Part shown: positions 14,721-14,931 of the stretch, piece by piece
Layout of the letters: every line of letters begins with the position of its first letter
Position numbering within the stretch: position 1 is the first letter of the stretch
DNA from: CAYLLT01 sp964591605
Lineage (GTDB): Bacteria > Planctomycetota > Phycisphaerae > UBA1845 > PWPN01
DNA: 14,931 bases
Direction of reading: 5' to 3'
Assembly: GCA_964591605.1 (NCBI GenBank)
Contig: CAZQEN010000180.1
Location: 1 to 14,931, forward strand
Program-made: the position numbers and the translations under genes
The notes under the pieces: generated by a model
Database searches by the model: none
What the model saw: the letters and a program-made list of their open reading frames with translations, nothing else
Told to the model about the DNA's origin: nothing

Positions 14721-14748
14721 GAAGCTCTACGATACGATTGCTTACATC

Positions 14749-14777
14749 AGGTTACCCGACGCGGGCACCCACGTCAA
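14749..14777 (-). promoter_or_regulatory. Candidate promoter of the PEP-CTERM gene
   Basis: On the minus strand TTGACG (14772-14777, five of six matches) lies 17 bases from TAACCT (14749-14754, three of six). The leader would be about 80 bases and includes the hairpin at 14700-14720. The weak -10 would need an activator. Confidence 0.4.
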
Positions 14778-14931
14778 GAGAATTCTTCGAGTTTTTCGTG
14801 TGTTTCCACCTTCCTCTCTCTCCCCCGAAAGCCCAAGACAAACCTTATCAGAGCTCAAACGTCCGATAAACCCCATACTTACGGTGCCACGCCCGTCAAC
14901 TGCAGGCAGTTGAGGAATGACGTGGGGTTCG
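14778..14931. other. Non-coding window end with a short palindrome
   Basis: No ORF with coding character is seen in these 154 bases, which are pyrimidine-rich on the plus strand (14811-14825). TCAACTGC (14896-14903) and GCAGTTGA (14906-14913) form an 8-bp inverted repeat with two bases between; CCACG (14887-14891) and CGTGG (14921-14925) could extend it imperfectly. It might be an operator or the end of a feature beyond the window. Confidence 0.4.

Noticed and set aside
14713..14800. Sigma-54 promoter for the PEP-CTERM gene
   Set aside because: Sigma-54 (-24/-12) sites precede some PEP-CTERM genes, but no GG-N10-GC pair with the right context was found here.
1..14931. tRNA, rRNA, riboswitches, insertion sequences, prophage or replication origin
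   Set aside because: Read for cloverleaf arms, conserved rRNA blocks, transposase motifs and DnaA boxes; nothing convincing was seen, though small RNAs cannot be excluded by eye.

Overview
The window reads as chromosomal DNA of a high-GC, Gram-negative-type bacterium, most likely a planctomycete and probably of the Phycisphaerae. This assignment is inference. It rests on a PEP-CTERM secreted protein, two fused VKOR-DsbA membrane oxidoreductases, a prenyltransferase-like alpha-toroid protein of a kind common in planctomycetes, Ala/Thr/Gln/Pro-rich protein tails, a mix of strong and absent Shine-Dalgarno sites, and non-ATG starts. No rRNA, tRNA, CRISPR array, transposase or phage gene was found.

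Left part (1-7923), all genes on the minus strand. From right to left in transcription order: an antitoxin/MazF-type toxin pair (7872-7328), an M3 oligoendopeptidase F (7316-5577) tightly coupled to the toxin, a 441-base intergenic stretch full of palindromes (5136-5576), a GH133 glycogen-debranching enzyme (5135-2958), an NCS1 nucleobase permease (2697-1270) with an intrinsic terminator, and a secreted alpha/beta-hydrolase-like protein (1177-95). A dispersed palindromic repeat appears at the left edge (1-58) and again at 5354-5498.

Middle (7907-11955). purQ (8689-7907, minus) lies just upstream of the toxin-antitoxin pair. Divergent from it on the plus strand are two translationally coupled genes, 8810-10552 and 10552-11955. 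Each encodes a VKOR-like membrane domain fused to a DsbA-like thioredoxin domain. They look like an ancient tandem duplication whose copies diverged: only the first has a roughly 115-residue coiled coil between the membrane and the thioredoxin domain. Together they should form a self-contained quinone-linked system that makes, or perhaps rearranges, disulfides outside the cytoplasm.

Right part (11998-14931). An exported alpha-toroid protein follows the redox pair in the same direction, then a PAP2 phosphatase with its own promoter. A convergent PEP-CTERM gene (14664-14077, minus) ends in a strong terminator. The last ~220 bases hold its leader, a candidate promoter and a small palindrome at the window edge.

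The strongest leads are the divergent VKOR-DsbA pair (a possible oxidase plus oligomeric isomerase), the palindromic repeat family, and promoters whose -10 boxes lie only 7-10 bases from the start codon (antitoxin, PAP2, perhaps purQ), which implies leaderless or nearly leaderless mRNAs.
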